This document shows, piece by piece, positions 61,681 through 64,000 of a stretch of DNA of 64,000 nucleotides; position 1 is the stretch's first letter, and the number at the start of each line of letters is the position of its first letter. The notes beneath the pieces were generated by a model, which ran no database searches, was not told where the DNA came from, and was given only the letters and a program-made list of their open reading frames with translations. This DNA is from Ustilago trichophora (lineage: Eukaryota > Basidiomycota > Ustilaginomycetes > Ustilaginales > Ustilaginaceae). The stretch covers positions 992,001 to 1,056,000 of the forward strand of contig OOIN01000012.1 of the NCBI GenBank assembly GCA_900323505.1, written 5' to 3'. The translations under genes and the position numbers were made by a program.

Positions 61681-64000
61681 CTACTCGGCATCGGTAAAGA
61701 AGCTAGCCACCCTCCTTCCAGCCATCTGCAGGAAGCTCTGCCTCTCCCTTGCATTGGCAACCAGACTTGGTGGCAGAGAGAGGTAGCCGATCTTGTCCTC
61801 CACCACAGGGAGCAGCGACTCGGCCAGACCTTGCATCAAGTTGTTACGGTCAAAGTGCGATCCCGCCCCAGCGAAGAGCGGAGCAGGGGAGCCCCGTGCG
61901 ACGGCAATCGAAGTGGTGGTGCTGGTGCGATCCGTGTTGAGGGTGCGGAAGAACTCGATGTGGCGGATGAGCAGGACGAGGATGAGTTCGACAGCGTCCA
62001 ATTTGGAGGTCGATGAGGCGCGGAGAGTAGTTTTGCGGGTTCGCAGCTGGCGAAGGGCGACGGAGCGGCGTTGAGCGGGTGAGAGCTCGCCAGCGGTGAT
62101 CTCGCCAAGCGCGTCGCGAGCGATCTCGTCCAGCTCGTCCTGTCGAACTGAGTCGACGTTTTCGAGAAGCGTCTCGATGTTCTCCAGGCCTTGAAGCTCT
62201 TTTGCTACACTTTCAGTGTAGTCATCGAGTGCTGCGACAAGGCTACCAACGCTGGGCACGGTAGAAGCTGCTGCGTTTGCACGTTGCGAACGGAGGAATC
62301 CAGCTCGCGAAGAATCGCCGTCATCGTCGCCGGCACCGTAGGGAGTGCGCGATTGCTCCCGGTTGGCAGCCAGCGAAGGAATCAACACCGGTCGAACCCT
62401 GGCAGCATTGCTGCCTCGAGCATCACTCGCTGCCTCGAGGTACGACAGCAGCGACATCTGCAACCTCACGACCAGAGCACCAACCTTGGCGCTGAACGCA
62501 TTTTCTTCGTCACGCCCAGCATTGCCGCCGTTGGGCGCTTCGCTCGAAGCACGCAGCGCACGCAGCGATGCGGTGGGCATGCGAGACTCTTCGCGCTCCG
62601 CCTCGTTGTACGCCACCACGCGCGATCGCCACGAGGTAGAATGAAGGTAGACAGCGGCAAATGCGACGATGGCCGTGTGGAAGGGTGCGAGCGGGCTAGG
62701 CGCCTGCTGGGCATCGTCGTCGAGCGAGGGCATGATAAGGGTAAAGATGGCCACCACGAGGTGAGCTTGTCCGAGCTGGGCAAACGAGCAAAACTCTTGT
62801 AGCGGTGCACGAAGCACGGTCAGCAATGCGTCTCGGTGCGCAGTCAAGAGAGCCAAGGCGTGACGAGGGGCAGCCGACGCCGACGTGGGAGCCAGCGCCT
62901 TGGAGATGCCAAATGCACCCTGATTCGAAGCTCCACCGAGCGAAAGAGCCGATGCAGCAGAACTACTGGCAAGAATGCTAGTGGTGAGCTGAAGCACGGG
63001 CGTGAGCAATGCGTTGTATCGCTCGGTAGCGGCGGGTAAGAAGCTGTCCAAGTCGACAAACTCCTGATCCTGATCCGGTCGTGCAGCGAGGTAGTCCGAC
63101 TGCGCAAGCACGTCAAAGATCTTGGCGTTAAGAAGCCTCTCTGCGCCGTCGCGCGTCTGTGCCATCCGATTGAAGAACGCCAGGCGGGCTTCATAGACGT
63201 AGATGGCGTTCAGACTGGCAGGATCGGGTCGAAGCGTCTCTTGCAGCGCCAAGTCCGAGTCTCGCAAGGCAGTGACGAAGCTCTTGATGTAGCCCTTGCG
63301 ATCGAGCAGGTCGAGGCATCTCGAGCCACCACGGCGAGACGAAGAGCTGGACGAGGAGGGAGCATCCAGAGCGCACAGCTTGTCGAGCAGCGTGAAGGCA
63401 ATCGTCTTGGACAGGTCGCTGGCATCCAGTGCATCACGACCAAGCACATCCATCAGACGTTCAGCGTGCGACAGCAACAGAGTACGCGTTCGGGATTCCA
63501 AGCTGGTCGTCTGCGTGCGGCCGCCGAAGATGTTGGTAGTCGTAGTCGAGACGCCGCCGACCGACATGGTCTCATCCAAGTCGGTAGCAATGATGGATGC
63601 TCCGTCGTTGGCACCGGCTTCACCACTGGCATCAGCGCCGCTTCCAGACTTGACAAGCTGCAAGAAGTTGATGAGCGCCGAGTAGAGGTTGCCTCGAGCC
63701 AGAGTGGTAGTCTCGAGCCTGAGCACCGAGTCGATGAGTGCACGCAGCGTGGTGAGGAGTCTGTCGACAGGAAGAGCGTCCACAGTCTCGAGGTCGAACG
63801 CACCAGTGGTCAACTCGACACGATGCTGTCGAAGCGAAGTGAGCAGCGAGAGCACGGCACCGGCAACGAGGTCGGCTGAAGGCACATCAAGGCCGCCAGC
63901 ATCCGTCGAAGGTGTCGCGATGCGGGGGAGCAGCTCCGACAGGCAGTCGAACATGAGGCTCGATCGTACTTCGGTGCGCAACAAGCCGGCAGCTCTTGCC
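61681..64000 (-). CDS. NUP192/NUP205-like nucleoporin, 3' part
   Basis: At least 772 codons, open to the window edge, so the N-terminal part is missing. The C-terminal alpha-solenoid segment of the large inner-ring nucleoporin Nup192/Nup205 is suggested by LAFFNRMAQTRDGAERLLNA, VLAQSDYLAARPDQDQ, and SFLPAATERYNALLTPVLQL. These correspond to the conserved run of a Phe-rich helix, R-x-GA-x-x-LL, a RP pair and the P-x-x-x-x-R-Y-x-x-L-L-x-P-x-L-Q-L motif of the family. The protein ends MAGRRVASFFTDAE. Role: scaffold of the nuclear pore inner ring. Assignment rests on these motifs only, but the length and helical character agree. Confidence 0.75.
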   Translation of the reverse strand, partial: ARAAGLLRTEVRSSLMFDCLSELLPRIATPSTDAGGLDVPSADLVAGAVLSLLTSLRQHRVELTTGAFDLETVDALPVDRLLTTLRALIDSVLRLETTTLARGNLYSALINFLQLVKSGSGADASGEAGANDGASIIATDLDETMSVGGVSTTTTNIFGGRTQTTSLESRTRTLLLSHAERLMDVLGRDALDASDLSKTIAFTLLDKLCALDAPSSSSSSSRRGGSRCLDLLDRKGYIKSFVTALRDSDLALQETLRPDPASLNAIYVYEARLAFFNRMAQTRDGAERLLNAKIFDVLAQSDYLAARPDQDQEFVDLDSFLPAATERYNALLTPVLQLTTSILASSSAASALSLGGASNQGAFGISKALAPTSASAAPRHALALLTAHRDALLTVLRAPLQEFCSFAQLGQAHLVVAIFTLIMPSLDDDAQQAPSPLAPFHTAIVAFAAVYLHSTSWRSRVVAYNEAEREESRMPTASLRALRASSEAPNGGNAGRDEENAFSAKVGALVVRLQMSLLSYLEAASDARGSNAARVRPVLIPSLAANREQSRTPYGAGDDDGDSSRAGFLRSQRANAAASTVPSVGSLVAALDDYTESVAKELQGLENIETLLENVDSVRQDELDEIARDALGEITAGELSPAQRRSVALRQLRTRKTTLRASSTSKLDAVELILVLLIRHIEFFRTLNTDRTSTTTSIAVARGSPAPLFAGAGSHFDRNNLMQGLAESLLPVVEDKIGYLSLPPSLVANARERQSFLQMAGRRVASFFTDAE

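Overview
The window looks like nuclear DNA of a basidiomycete smut fungus (Ustilaginaceae, Ustilago/Sporisorium-like). The basis is compact, mostly intron-poor housekeeping genes with fungal families (VMA21, ORC2, PEX5, ATG26, POP5), short introns with GTRAGT-type donors, an intron-containing tRNA-Asp, a stand-alone 5S rRNA gene, and a long tandem array of small secreted, fast-evolving proteins of the kind smuts carry as effector clusters. The species cannot be fixed from the sequence alone.

Left flank (1-7.4 kb): VMA21, ORC2, a PIN-domain protein close to SWT1, a 5S rRNA gene and a small tail-anchored-like protein.

Centre (7.6-31.7 kb): twelve copies of one secreted-protein family, named E1-E12 here from left to right. 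Eleven lie on the minus strand and E12 on the plus strand. The standard gene has a signal-peptide exon ending in a W..FL...G module, then two very small exons (12-45 nt), then a last exon with a helical or charged tail. All nine intact genes and the nonsense-mutated E4 close in frame when the same splice phases are used, which supports the models strongly. E4 has a single in-frame stop and E2 is a 3' relic. A secreted polysaccharide (chitin) deacetylase sits inside the array on the opposite strand. This array is the most interesting part of the window: a candidate plant-interaction effector cluster with two or three C-terminal subfamilies and a conserved microexon architecture.

Right of the array (31.8-41 kb): a dienelactone-hydrolase-like gene, then a nested transposon. 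A Ty3/gypsy retroelement with 88-bp LTRs (minus strand, 4-bp GGCA target duplication) carries an intact Fot1/pogo-type DNA transposon inserted at a TA inside its 3' LTR. The retroelement pol frame is broken by three TGA codons.

Right flank (41-64 kb): a nucleotide pyrophosphatase/phosphodiesterase, a NASP-type histone chaperone, an uncharacterised secreted glycoprotein, PEX5, ATG26, an RBR-type E3 ubiquitin ligase, POP5, three tRNA-Asp(GTC) genes and the 3' part of a NUP192/NUP205-like nucleoporin that runs off the window.
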